A DNA stretch of 64,000 nucleotides, taken from NCBI GenBank assembly GCA_029204225.1, contig CM055102.1, positions 24,273,390 through 24,337,389 on the forward strand. Reading direction: 5' to 3'. Below are positions 58,801 to 64,000 of the stretch, piece after piece; position 1 is the stretch's first letter; every line of letters starts with the position of its first letter. The notes beneath the pieces are model-generated. The model worked only from the letters and a program-made list of their open reading frames with translations. It had not been told where the DNA came from and did not search any database. A program made the position numbers and the translations under genes. This DNA comes from Diphasiastrum complanatum. Lineage: Eukaryota > Streptophyta > Lycopodiopsida > Lycopodiales > Lycopodiaceae.

Positions 58801-61800
58801 GCCCATGCAGTTGGAGACCAATATGTTGAGGATCGGCCTCCTCCTGACATCAGTCCAGCCATCGGACATGATGCTACAACCGTAAGTGGCCCAGTGGCGA
58901 CGTAGAGGCTCCATCTCTCTAGACAGTGACTCGACCCTATCCCTCAGCATGTGTGTGCGGACAACCTCTGAACTAGGGACTCTCCAGCTAGGGCTGATAG
59001 ACTGTGCAAGGCGGAAGGCCCTTCTGAAGGGCTCGGAGTCGGTGATGGCAAATGGAAGGTTCAGCTCATAAATCAGGCTGGCCACGGCCTGTGTGGCCTC
59101 TCTATCCATGTGCGGCTGATGCGCGCCGCGAATGCTCTGGCCGAAATAGCAATAGCAGGGGAGGACGCGATCAGTGCAATGCGAAGACAGTCGGGAGGGT
59201 GCGGACAGTAGGGCGATGGGCATACAACAGAGAGGGCGCGGACAGCAGGGAGGGCACGGACAGTAGGGCGACGGGCAGGGAGAGAGATGAAGCGAGGGGG
59301 GGAGTTAGGTTAAAAAAGAAAATATTAGTATATTAAATATTAAAAAATATTATATATTAAAAAATAATATATATTGTGGTACCGCGGATCAATATGGATC
59401 CGCGGTACCGGGATCCGCGGATCCTGGTACCGCTGGATCTATGGGTAGGACTTAGAAAATGAAACAAACAAAGTCAACATATCCACATTAAAACAGAAAT
59501 ATGAAAAAATAAAATTCTTAGCCAGCCAACATTGATTACTTCTCATCAATACCCAAGCTTAAGTTGCTATTTGGGGGTCTCCAAAAAATCTGAAATTCAT
59601 ACAAATTTCTCCACCAAATACATTAAGGCATCCAAAAAACCAGCAACCAAAATAAAAAAGATAGGAAACCAATAAGTCATCAAGATATTTGTGAGCATGG
59701 GTTAGTATACAAAATAACATGGACCAAGTACCAGAAGAAACCAGTCCTTGCATAAACTCAAGTTCATAAGACAAAAGTGAGGAGTCTGCTAGATGAACAC
59801 AGCAATTGGTATGGAAATACCTTATCCTTTGCTAAAATATAGAATATCACCTAAAGTCGTAGCCGCATCACCCAAGAGAAAGTGCAGCAAAGAACGCGCA
59901 TCATCAACTTCAACAATTGCAGTGAATCTTTCCTTCTTTGAATCGACATCTTGATTTTTGTTTTTAAGCCAACAAAACTTAGAATGCAAAGCACTAATTT
60001 CAGCTTTCAAAACTTTACATTGAGTTTCCTACAGTTTGTTCCTGAAAACATCTCAAAGTATTATATTGATACAAAACCACAGACCTTCCAAATTAACTTT
60101 TGTGTATAGTGTCCTAATCATAGCTTTGAAGAAGCACAGGTTGAGTATTTCCTTCGATTGTACGAGAAGAGCTTAAAAACTTCATTACTTATATGATGCA
60201 AACAGAATCATTTCTTATCCAACTACAATATCCAGGGACGTCAGCATTTTCAAGTAAGTTTGTCCAACATTCCTTAGCCAAAAAAAACAAGACTTTAGAA
60301 CAACTACATAACCACTTAGAAAGGTCAATTGGAGTAGCTTTACAAGCTACATCAAGAAGTTCAGGGTCTTTTAGGTACTTTATGAAATTTTCACACAGCA
60401 TTAAAAAAAAGGAAGATTTGCGTAAAAATAAAAATCTCAATGATTTTTTTCACATCCTCACTAGTAAGGGAACAGGCGCTATAAAATTTCTACTGAAGAA
60501 TTCTTTATTGAGTAATGATTCAAAATACACATCTGCGCAAACACATCCTTCGCAAACAAATACAGAATCGTTTGACCATTTATCCACATACAAAATAACA
60601 AACCTTCTATGAAAGTTACGAGAAAATCCCATCTCCTCAAAAAATGAAGCATGAGCATTAGGAGATGGAAGAGATGAGACAGCCCTAAAGCTAAAACAAC
60701 ATTTGAATGTCTAATGAGATCATTTAATCCCATTGTAAGTATGACCTGAGGAGTATACCCTCTATAGTAAAAGATATTTTACGTTTCATGCGCTACCACA
60801 TAAGATGGACCATGAGAAGTATACTAAAGAGCCAAGATAAATGATCTCCTACAATACCTCAGGGTTTTCGCCAAACGACTGCATCAACGCTTTGTACTCC
60901 TGCATGTCACCAGCCTTTGTTGAAGTTGCATGAGCATTAACATAGTTCACATCCTGCCTTTTGACTCCAGCATAAGAAAGAGCCTTCTCAATACAAAGCA
61001 GGATGCCAGTACCTGCAAGAAAGACAAACGTAGTCAACTTAAGATAATGGCAAATGTACCATGTGCAATCTTCTTTTGTTGATTGCCCATAGAAAAAGCT
61101 TTGGATAATCAGCTGATCATTCATAGCAAGCACGGGCTAAGAAATCCTTACACCACCCAAGAGCAAGCACAGAAAAAGTACGTAAACTTAGATACGGATA
61201 AGTTCCTCTATATTCATACATGGACAATTAGGTTTCTGATACTTTCCGAGAGCTGAAGGATCGAGTCAGCTTTGATATTGAGTAATAATTCTAGCAAGCC
61301 TCATATAAATCCCAAAGTGACGAAAAACAATCACTAGAACCTCGTAGCTGAAAACCACAGCATGCTTAGTTCCAACCTTTTGGATGAGGCTCTGTCATAT
61401 GATAAGCATCACAAGTTGAGCTCCCACCTAGAAACTCTGCATAAATTTCTGCACCTCTTTGCTGTTCACAAGCATAAGCCCATGTAAGTGCTATCACATG
61501 CAGCAAAAATCAGTGCAACAAAGGTTTCTTTTTAGTGATCGGCTTCAATGACAGAATGCGGCAAAAAACACCATGCTTATAAACATGTGTGAGCTTTGAA
61601 ACCTTGGCATGCTCTAATTCCTCCAAGACAAGGACACCTGCACCTTCTCCCAGAACAAATCCATCCCGATCCTGCTAATCAGATAGTCCTGTGTTATCTT
61701 TGCACTTCCATGTCTCAAATAAGGGTAATACATGCAAATAGCATTTGAAAGCTTGCAGTATCATAGAAGAATTCAATTAATTAGAAACCTGATCCCAAGG

Positions 61801-62793
61801 ACGAGAGGCCTTTGCAGGATCATCATTTCGTTGTGAAAGTGCTTTACAAGCAACAAATCCTCCAAGTCCTAAAAATTATTACCATTGTAGGAGGTTATTT
61901 ATACATTGTCTATCAAACTTACAAGCAACTTTTGAGTAAGAAACTGATATGAGGCAATTCAAAGCCCAAATGCTGATCAACAATGGCCGGATCAGAAATG
62001 TGGTAACCATCACAAGGCACAAAGTCAGCTATGTGTAGACTGAGCCACGCTATAATAGTTATATAAAAGATGCAAAAAAGTAAAGAAATTATGTTTTATG
62101 GCTAAACAAGAAAATGCCAAAAATTTCAAGAGGCTGAACTCCTCTGAAAAACAATCCAATTAGCAGGTTCCAACTTACAATATTCCTGCAACTCTGCTAT
62201 CCAAGAAGTTACCAACCTAAAATGTAGACTGATAACATTTAGATATGCACAGGTAATGACGCTCTAGAGTACAGAGAAGAAGTACCGATTGGAATGACTC
62301 CTGCATCAGAACCACCTGATAACATGATATCCTGCAGGTGCAGTAAATAGCCTTATCCAACCAACTCTGTGAAGACTATTTGTTATTCACATGTAAGTAC
62401 AAAATTCAGTAGAATCTTAAAAATGTGATTTGGAAGATGATACAAAAAAGGTGAGCAGAAGAGTGGCTACATACAGCTTCACCCCTGATGATGTGATTTG
62501 CAGCACTTAAAATGCAGAAATTGCTTGTGGCACAAGCAGTCGAAATGGAGTAACTTGGTCCCATCCATCCCTAACGAAAAATTATGCATTTTTATTGCAG
62601 TCAAAATTCAAGCTGCCCACTGTAACTACTGCATAATAGTTTCAAGATCAAACCTAACTAGAAAACTTAGGTTGAAAGTCACCAAGTCCATGGCCAGCAT
62701 TGCCGAGCCCATATTTGTCGTTGCAAATGGCACACAGAAAGGATTCATCTTTCGATATGAAATCCTCAATGCCGCAATAGCATCATTGAAGAT
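25757..62793 (-). CDS. KASII: 3-ketoacyl-[acyl-carrier-protein] synthase II, last ten exons
   Basis: KASII (FAB1 in Arabidopsis) is the plastid enzyme that extends 16:0-ACP to 18:0-ACP by condensation with malonyl-ACP. Ten exons with GT/AG borders join in phase to 304 codons plus a stop: 62683-62793, 62475-62570, 62286-62331, 61789-61868, 61603-61671, 61377-61461, 60858-61012, 47925-48005, 26081-26140, 25757-25888. The catalytic Cys is in ISTACATSN, the first His in NAHATST, the second His in FGFGGHNSS, and the Lys in [28 protein letters not shown] and [10 protein letters not shown] match KASII rather than KASI (which has FSDGV..LIEKG and GLMGPNYS). The transit peptide and N-terminal third lie right of the window. 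Introns 7 and 8 of this set are 12,852 and 21,784 bp. No lesion is seen, so the gene is probably functional. Confidence 0.96.
26081..26140 (-). CDS. KASII: KASII exon i
   Basis: 20 codons, [20 protein letters not shown]. Acceptor CTGCAG, donor GTGAGT, phase 0. Confidence 0.95.
26555..26740. mobile_element. hAT-type terminal remnant (E family)
   Basis: TTTGAAACGGGTTTCAAACATGG and GCATTTGGTTGCAG, with a GGCCAGAATATGGCC block, echo the end of the hAT complex at 27552 in inverted orientation. No duplication was found. Confidence 0.4.
28172..28380 (+). pseudogene. hAT transposase N-terminal fragment (BED finger), outer copy
   Basis: Starts [19 protein letters not shown] after a TTTTCAG acceptor-like site. 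The BED-type finger is [19 protein letters not shown]. It stops at KCEKAPVNV, where the 3' end of the inverted copy abuts. Confidence 0.8.
28810..30870 (-). CDS. hAT transposase, inverted copy, nearly full length
   Basis: An open frame of 686 codons. The BED-type finger has Cys26 and Cys29 and His/Cys near 43-55. A basic TRKRARAAN patch is near 96. The DUF659/RNase H-like core has CDGWSD (Asp198) and VVMDNASN (Asp259), then [12 protein letters not shown]. The hAT dimerisation region is at about 520-585 ([29 protein letters not shown]). It ends in an acidic tail ([14 protein letters not shown]). The sister copy at 28172 begins MPKPKSN; here a 5-base gap shortly after the ATG shifts the frame, so the open frame starts only at VWEHV (GTG). 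The first in-frame ATG is inside the finger. Probably inactive for this reason alone. Confidence 0.88.
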   Translation of the reverse strand: MWEHVLIIDEAGKEGKGGGGMKRMKCRYCEHHYQWGPQRIVSHLLGTGGCGVDKCEKAPVNVVQALRLQYPDASSNEDQVHEMENSQSVDASTGPTRKRARAANSADLTAAWALEKRNKFRIACRKFFYANAIPFNVVKRRYFQDMLRTAGEVGGSVKAPSYEAIRVKELREETKLLTRELQMVKDKWVKYGCTIVCDGWSDTRRRPIINFVATSIYGSIFLCSVDASGLEKSGLYIYEHLKEIIGKVGEHNVVQVVMDNASNCLRAGEMLEEYSKIFFTRCTCHCLELLFEDSGALDWVAPVLQKARKIVTFITGHQRVLRVFRKVSKRELLKPAQTRFGYIYIVLANLLRVKVALRRLVVHEEWQNLKSASTEVGRDIDHTTLGPLFWEEAENIVKLCKAILELLRVVDREGATMGFVYGLMDRMVEGIRSCTSFDADRIRVIESLCLEIWDMMHSPLHATEFALHPQWLDMGQESDVEVDKGWKLVVDRYSSGNSAYEETLLNQMDMYLASQRQTAVRWWESFGASTPELQRLAIKILSQRTTPSPCERNWSTFSLIHTKRRNRLKPSTLDMLVSVHFNLRVLDKIKEGGFEKMDLTLQQIEEDQEEDRLLVVEAERADIEEGLEIQGITQAARDIETGMASTSSHASSSVLVDPEDLDEDEEDADLQDDVEDADVVIPLDDA
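31124..31351 (+). pseudogene. hAT transposase C-terminal fragment, outer copy
   Basis: 75 codons, [20 protein letters not shown] to DVVIPLDD and a stop. It is almost identical to the C-terminus of the 28810-30870 transposase but on the other strand. It has a 4-codon difference (ADI/VED) in the acidic tail. Confidence 0.88.
32315..32607 (+). pseudogene. Ty3/gypsy integrase C-terminal fragment
   Basis: [12 protein letters not shown], then [20 protein letters not shown], then [13 protein letters not shown] after shifts. This matches the region just after the integrase core of the other gypsy elements in the window ([10 protein letters not shown]). It ends where a TGTTAGAAATT LTR-like start begins at 32608. 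Confidence 0.65.
32608..33300 (+). repeat. Possible LTR-like segment
   Basis: Begins TGTTAGAAATTAATG. A TATA-like TATTATATAAGG lies near 32791-32802. It could be the 5' LTR of the copia element at 33.8 kb. No second copy and no primer-binding site was found, so the right end is a guess. It is interrupted by the insertion at 32880-33058. Confidence 0.3.
32880..33058. mobile_element. Short DNA transposon (179 bp) with 9-bp target duplication
   Basis: GATTACACC flanks the insert at 32871-32879 and 33059-33067. The ends are imperfect inverted repeats (TTAATTGCCCGTTCC left; CTTAGAAGCCCGTTTTG right, inverted). Inside, GGAACG/CGTTCC motifs recur. A 9-bp duplication suits Mutator-like elements; 8 bp of the same block would suit hAT. 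Confidence 0.75.
33786..37382 (+). pseudogene. Ty1/copia element, broken, fused to a gypsy element at its 3' end
   Basis: Gag start at 33909 ([16 protein letters not shown], then [12 protein letters not shown]). CCHC knuckle [14 protein letters not shown] near 34587. The protease is [12 protein letters not shown] (34772), where the catalytic Asp of DSG is Asn. Gag-pre-integrase is [14 protein letters not shown] and FCEGCLWKT. Integrase remnants follow ([31 protein letters not shown]). RT has [20 protein letters not shown] joined almost directly to [12 protein letters not shown], so about 100 residues of RT between these blocks are deleted. The RNase H start (KRGLRY) is cut at about 37380, where gypsy RT sequence begins. 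No LTR is certain. Confidence 0.85.
39122..39604 (-). repeat. 3' LTR of the inserted gypsy element (483 bp)
   Basis: On the minus strand it runs TGTTAGAGTCC to GCTTGTGACA. A purine tract (AGAGGAGGGAAGGAT) precedes it at 39619-39605. Its last part matches the 5' LTR at 44978-45091. Confidence 0.9.
39626..42041 (-). pseudogene. Pol of the inserted gypsy element; integrase core deleted
   Basis: RT starts [20 protein letters not shown] (42041). [33 protein letters not shown] and [10 protein letters not shown] follow (catalytic FIDD present). RNase H begins [21 protein letters not shown]. The integrase zinc domain is intact: [20 protein letters not shown] and [11 protein letters not shown]. After SISMD (40322) the sequence jumps within about 15 codons to [19 protein letters not shown], so most of the DDE core is missing, including the second Asp and the Glu. 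The C-terminal end has [11 protein letters not shown] and a chromodomain, [17 protein letters not shown], ending at 39626. Confidence 0.9.
42276..43363 (-). pseudogene. Gag of the inserted gypsy element
   Basis: Gag (43363-42761) has [20 protein letters not shown] (short coiled coil), [33 protein letters not shown], then [15 protein letters not shown] and [18 protein letters not shown], the typical Gag core. After shifts come [13 protein letters not shown] and a zinc knuckle [13 protein letters not shown] near 42370-42410. The knuckle is one residue short between Cys2 and His. No protease is recognisable between the knuckle and RT (42276-42050). Confidence 0.85.
43949..44667. mobile_element. 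Short non-autonomous hAT-like element (719 bp)
   Basis: ATACTAGG flanks it on both sides (43941-43948 and 44668-44675), a perfect 8-bp duplication. The ends are inverted repeats: CAGTGTTTC at the left, CAATGTTTC at the right when inverted. Both sides carry subterminal GTTTCGAA/CGTTTC repeats. The middle is a direct duplication of about 236 bp (44085-44320 and 44321-44540) with CGCCATAAGCTTTGTAGTAT at each start. It sits in the leader of the gypsy element at 39122-45091. Confidence 0.9.
44961..44975 (-). other. Primer-binding site (initiator tRNA-Met)
   Basis: TGGTATCAGAGCCTC on the minus strand, two bases after the 5' LTR. It is complementary to the 3' end of plant initiator tRNA-Met, the usual primer of chromodomain gypsy and copia elements. 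Confidence 0.9.
44978..45091 (-). repeat. 5' LTR of the inserted gypsy element, deleted (114 bp)
   Basis: On the minus strand TGTTGACGGGAATAGCAGG to GGCTTGTGACA. It lacks about 369 bp of the 483-bp partner. The deletion joins AAC to AAC, a 3-bp repeat present at both breakpoints of the long LTR. Confidence 0.88.
45475..45655 (+). repeat. Partial 3' LTR of the split gypsy element
   Basis: TGTTACAAGACC follows the purine tract. Only the start resembles the LTR at 56617 (TGTTACGAG). The right end is not defined; a different gypsy fragment starts by about 45660. Confidence 0.5.
45660..45850 (-). pseudogene. Ty3/gypsy RT fragment
   Basis: The minus strand reads [40 protein letters not shown] and [13 protein letters not shown]. 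It is closest to the RT at 11700-11890 ([20 protein letters not shown]). An isolated fragment in opposite orientation to its neighbours. Confidence 0.85.
45851..46380 (-). pseudogene. hAT transposase fragment, internal deletion
   Basis: [18 protein letters not shown] at about 46380-46325 is the second catalytic block of DUF659-type hAT transposases (compare [14 protein letters not shown] in the 28.8-kb copy). It then jumps to an acidic stretch ([16 protein letters not shown]) like transposase tails, so about 350 residues are missing. There are several stops. Confidence 0.6.
46381..47924. other. KASII intron sequence, nothing recognised
   Basis: About 1.5 kb with no clear coding potential, repeat or transposon end. 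KASII exon h follows at 47925. Confidence 0.5.
47925..48005 (-). CDS. KASII: KASII exon h (catalytic Lys)
   Basis: 27 codons, [18 protein letters not shown] to IATVQ. Acceptor GATGCAG, donor GTATGT, phase 0. It is isolated between two large transposon-filled introns, but frame, splice sites and family order all fit. Confidence 0.96.
48730..48815. repeat. Subterminal GGTACCGCGG motifs, left end of hAT
   Basis: GTGGTACCGCGGTACC, then GGTGGTACCGCGG and GTGGTACC within 85 bp of the left end. In hAT elements such repeats are transposase binding sites; that is inferred here. Confidence 0.75.
48973..49326. repeat. Tandem array of 84/85-bp units, 169-bp dimers
   Basis: GTACAGTAGCAC or GTACACCGTCAC starts each unit at 48973, 49058, 49142, 49227 and 49311. 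Types alternate strictly, so the true unit is a 169-bp dimer in two copies plus the start of a third. Copies differ at only a few bases. A diverged unit precedes at about 48905. The open frames on both strands here are by-products of the repeat. Confidence 0.93.
49379..49571. repeat. Degenerate GTGAGAG-type repeats
   Basis: GCTGTGAGAG, GCATTGTGAGA and CCAGTGAGAG recur irregularly with a period of roughly 20-50 bp. Confidence 0.7.
49596..49940 (+). pseudogene. Second reading frame of the hAT element, one stop
   Basis: 115 codons including the final stop. It starts [20 protein letters not shown] and ends [19 protein letters not shown]. It is very rich in Arg and Glu with long helical stretches, and probably forms a coiled coil. 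A single in-frame TGA at 49692-49694 may be a former TGG. It runs toward the 3' end of the transposase, so the two are convergent. I do not recognise a family. It could be an accessory protein of the element, a captured exon, or chance. Confidence 0.45.
50145..50392. repeat. Tandem duplication, 2 x 124 bp
   Basis: GCAATCTGATGTATGTG starts at 50145 and 50269. The two copies differ by one base (ATCATGGGGG / ATCAGGGGGG). It lies between the two convergent frames of the hAT element. Confidence 0.95.
51740..51744. other. Target-site duplication of the nested gypsy, left copy
   Basis: TAAAC, identical to 56886-56890. Confidence 0.93.
51745..52102 (+). repeat. 5' LTR, 358 bp
   Basis: TGTTACGAGCTCGTAACC to GGATCTATTACA. 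It contains a 92-bp segment (51761-51852) absent from the 3' LTR. Confidence 0.94.
52104..52116 (+). other. Primer-binding site (initiator tRNA-Met)
   Basis: TGGTATCAGAGCC, one base after the 5' LTR. Confidence 0.93.
52117..52719 (+). other. Leader of the gypsy element, gag mostly missing
   Basis: About 600 bp of leader. A short frame (52564-52752) does not resemble Gag. The Gag matrix and capsid parts seen in the 39-45 kb element are absent. Confidence 0.6.
52720..56604 (+). pseudogene. Ty3/gypsy gag end and pol
   Basis: Zinc knuckle [15 protein letters not shown] at 52858. Protease [17 protein letters not shown] near 53127. RT from about 53630 ([16 protein letters not shown]) with [11 protein letters not shown] near 54157. 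RNase [21 protein letters not shown] at 54595. Integrase has [52 protein letters not shown] and [15 protein letters not shown]. Chromodomain [17 protein letters not shown] near 56490-56540, stop at 56603. Lesions: two frameshifts at about 53860 and 53965, TAG at 54521-54523 (CAG in the family) and TGA at 55763-55765 (TGG expected). These are few for such an element. Confidence 0.94.
56617..56885 (+). repeat. 3' LTR, 269 bp
   Basis: TGTTACGAGCTCGTAATAG to GGATCTATTACA, after the purine tract AAGGGGGAGGGAG. Same as the 5' LTR except for the missing 92 bp, an extra 3 bp and about four substitutions. Confidence 0.94.
56886..56890. other. Target-site duplication of the nested gypsy, right copy
   Basis: TAAAC. 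Confidence 0.93.
59376..59435. repeat. Subterminal GGTACCGCGG motifs, right end of hAT
   Basis: GTGGTACCGCGGATC, ATCCGCGGTACC and GATCCGCGGATCC, then GGTACCGCTGG, close to the right end. Confidence 0.75.
59452..60857. other. KASII intron sequence, nothing recognised
   Basis: About 1.4 kb of AT-rich sequence next to the donor of KASII exon g. Short open frames exist on both strands but none resembles a known protein. Confidence 0.5.
60858..61012 (-). CDS. KASII: KASII exon g (first active-site His)
   Basis: 155 bp, completes the split Gly codon, then [26 protein letters not shown] and QSFGENPE. Acceptor CTTGCAG, donor GTATTG. The next exon is 12.9 kb away. Confidence 0.96.
61377..61461 (-). 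CDS. KASII: KASII exon f
   Basis: 85 bp, [15 protein letters not shown] to MTEPHPK plus one base. Acceptor GAACAG, donor GTTGGA. Confidence 0.95.
61603..61671 (-). CDS. KASII: KASII exon e
   Basis: 23 codons, [18 protein letters not shown] to LEHAK. Acceptor TAGCAG, donor GTTTCA, phase 0. Confidence 0.95.
61789..61868 (-). CDS. KASII: KASII exon d
   Basis: 80 bp, completes the split Gly codon, then [16 protein letters not shown] to SRPWDQ. Acceptor TTTTTAG, donor GTTTCT. Confidence 0.95.
62286..62331 (-). CDS. KASII: KASII exon c
   Basis: 46 bp, [15 protein letters not shown] plus one base. Acceptor CTGCAG, donor GTACTT. Confidence 0.95.
62475..62570 (-). CDS. KASII: KASII exon b (active-site Cys)
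   Basis: 32 codons, [17 protein letters not shown] to NHIIRGEA. It holds the nucleophilic Cys. Acceptor TTAG, donor GTATGT, phase 0. Confidence 0.96.
62683..62793 (-). CDS. KASII: KASII exon a
   Basis: 37 codons, [15 protein letters not shown] to SAMLAMDL. Acceptor CAG, donor GTGACT, phase 0. Confidence 0.95.
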
Positions 62794-64000
62794 CTGCTTG
62801 TCACAAAAGTTCATGATGTAAGCACAACAACATAAATCAGTAACTGTAACCACCTTTGACAAACACAAGAGAACTTAAATGCATATGTTATGATGCTGTT
62901 TCAAGTGATTTGTCCCAAAATTCTGATATACAAAATCATTGAAACTTAAGGGTGACAACAAGCACATAGCATAGACCAATATTTCCAGCAATCATTTGTA
63001 CAAAGTCTAAGTTAAGTTCGATGTGTATAGGAAAGGCTCAGTGCTGATAAGTAAGACAAGAGGAATTAGGTGACACTCTTGTATATTATTTGTGGTAAAA
63101 GTTAAGTCGGACGTTAATAGGAAAGGTTCAGTGCTGATAAATAAGACAAGGAAAATTAGGTGACACTCTTGTATATTATTTGTTCAAAAGCTATAAAGCA
63201 TTCAATCAGAGAAGTTTCTAAGCCACAGTTGAATGATTATAACAATCAAATCTCCATATCAATGTGAGATAGTAATGATTGATGTAGCAAGGCTAATATA
63301 TAGTTTCCCTCGATGCCCCAAGCAGCCTGAAGAGAGATTATATACAGAAGTTGTTACAGAATATCATCTGCCTTGTAAGCATGTTGCAGGAGCTACAGGT
63401 AGGGCACTTGGTGGACTGGAAAGGGGCACCATTTGTTTCTATTCTAGTGTGCCCTGATCCTAGTCAAATAAAGTAAGTCTTAAATTATTATAAGAAAATG
63501 ACTCTTTGAAAGCTCATGTAAAAGGTATGATTAATTTCCTCAATTTTTCTTTCCCTACTCTTCAACCACATGTCCCTTCTCAGTGGAAGCCGTATGATGG
63601 GAAACTATCACCCTCCCATTTTTAAACAAATTCCAGTCAAGAGGGCATTATACACACATATGTTCATCAATATGCATAGAAATTTTAAGCATAGTTGACG
63701 AGGCAGCTATTAGAAGCAAATTTAACCGATTCGCACCATTTTCCATCTAGGGTTACAAAGACAACTGCTGCAGCTATTCATCGAACAGACAGGATCCCTG
63801 TCATTTTAAAGAACCATCTAAGTTGATTAACATGGGACCTACTCATACTATCCATATATGAGTAGGAAGACCTCAAAGCTATCATTCAACCTATCCGTAA
63901 TCATCAAAGGCTCGATCAGGTATGACTTTGGTGTCAATAGCTCAAGCGTGGAGGGATGAGTCTAGATTGACTATATGAATGGGCAATAAGTGAGTGTTCA
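62794..64000 (-). other. KASII intron upstream of exon a
   Basis: Begins (minus strand) at acceptor CAG 62796-62794. No further KASII exon (expected to end near ...GTAMGGMK) is seen, so this intron is at least 1.2 kb and the N-terminal exons lie right of the window. It contains the 90-bp duplication. Confidence 0.6.
63009..63183. repeat. Tandem duplication, 2 x about 90 bp
   Basis: AAGTTAAGT starts at about 63009 and 63099. GTGCTGATAA and TTAGGTGACACTCTTGTATA recur 90 bp apart with about ten differences. Confidence 0.9.

Larger units (their letters stand above)
50564..59223 (-). pseudogene. hAT transposase, split by a gypsy element and decayed
   Basis: Order from the right: [38 protein letters not shown] (first catalytic Asp), [12 protein letters not shown] (second Asp, near 58680), [12 protein letters not shown] and [20 protein letters not shown], then FI[18 protein letters not shown] (58010-57960), [17 protein letters not shown], and CERNWST-stop (57550), the dimerisation region. 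A Glu/Arg coiled coil and an acidic linker follow, then the gypsy insertion (56885-51745). After it the frame continues in a long Pro-rich tail to an AT-hook-like KRGRPRR near 50825 and a stop at 50564. Frameshifts near 58768 (C7 run) and 58510 and several stops (57.99, 57.55, 50.94 kb) inactivate it. I see no BED finger upstream. Confidence 0.82.
48720..59443 (-). mobile_element. Complete hAT element with nested gypsy insertion
   Basis: GGTAGGAC flanks it on both sides (48712-48719 and 59444-59451), a perfect 8-bp duplication, the hAT length. Both ends start CATA when read inward. GGTACCGCGG motifs cluster within 100 bp of each end. Without the gypsy insertion it is about 5.6 kb. It encodes a transposase on the minus strand and a short, convergent frame on the plus strand near the left end. 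Confidence 0.9.
48006..60857 (-). other. KASII large intron, 12.85 kb
   Basis: Donor GTATTG at 60857-60852 and acceptor CAG at 48008-48006. Most of it is the hAT element 48720-59443 with a nested gypsy element. The flanking parts 48006-48711 and 59452-60857 are AT-rich and hold nothing I recognise. Confidence 0.9.

Noticed and set aside
60858-62793. KASI or mitochondrial KAS identity
   Set aside because: The FNDAI..LRISY.KMNPFCV and GWMGP blocks and the SSILFAPY end fit KASII; KASI has different residues at these places.
63233-63457. 74-codon plus-strand frame
   Set aside because: No family match, opposite to KASII in an intron; probably chance.

Overview
The window is a stretch of a land-plant nuclear genome. 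The evidence is two plant housekeeping genes with GT/AG introns and plant-type transposons: chromodomain Ty3/gypsy, Ty1/copia, hAT and a LINE. Nothing identifies the species. Introns of 10-22 kb packed with transposons suggest a large-genome vascular plant such as a fern or gymnosperm; that is inference.

Host genes. Both lie on the minus strand and run off the window. (1) A nuclear poly(A)-binding protein gene (PABN/PABPN1 type) has exon 1 at 16241-16369, exon 2 at 5416-5518 and exon 3 at 1685-1755. The rest of its RRM lies beyond the left edge. (2) A plastid 3-ketoacyl-ACP synthase II gene (KASII/FAB1 type) is represented by its last ten exons, from 62793 down to a stop codon at 25757-25759. 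They splice in phase into 304 codons that carry the Cys-His-His catalytic residues. Introns of 12.9 and 21.8 kb separate three of these exons.

Layout. 1-1373: LINE remnant. 1685-16369: PABN, whose 10.7-kb first intron holds a decayed gypsy element (6.3-8.5 kb), a BED-hAT 5' fragment (9.0-10.2 kb) and a larger gypsy element (10.6-15.0 kb). 16.4-25.7 kb: intergenic, with copia pieces in opposite orientations (17.3-20.8 kb) and a decayed possible Ulp1-like reading frame (21.3-22.2 kb). 25.8-62.8 kb: KASII. Its 21.8-kb intron holds an inverted-duplicated hAT complex (27.6-31.8 kb), a 179-bp DNA element with 9-bp duplications, a copia element fused to a gypsy element (33.8-39.1 and 45.1-45.5 kb), a second gypsy element inserted in that one (39122-45091) and a 719-bp hAT-like element inserted in turn (43949-44667). 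Its 12.9-kb intron holds a hAT element (48720-59443, 8-bp duplication GGTAGGAC) whose transposase is split by a gypsy element (51745-56885, 5-bp duplication TAAAC).

Working picture. The host coding sequence is small and appears intact. Almost everything else is nested transposon sequence that would be transcribed and spliced out with the host pre-mRNAs. The most unusual structures are the hAT inverted duplication, which could fold into a long hairpin, and the hAT element at 48.7-59.4 kb, which has a second, convergent reading frame and an unusual tandem-repeat array.
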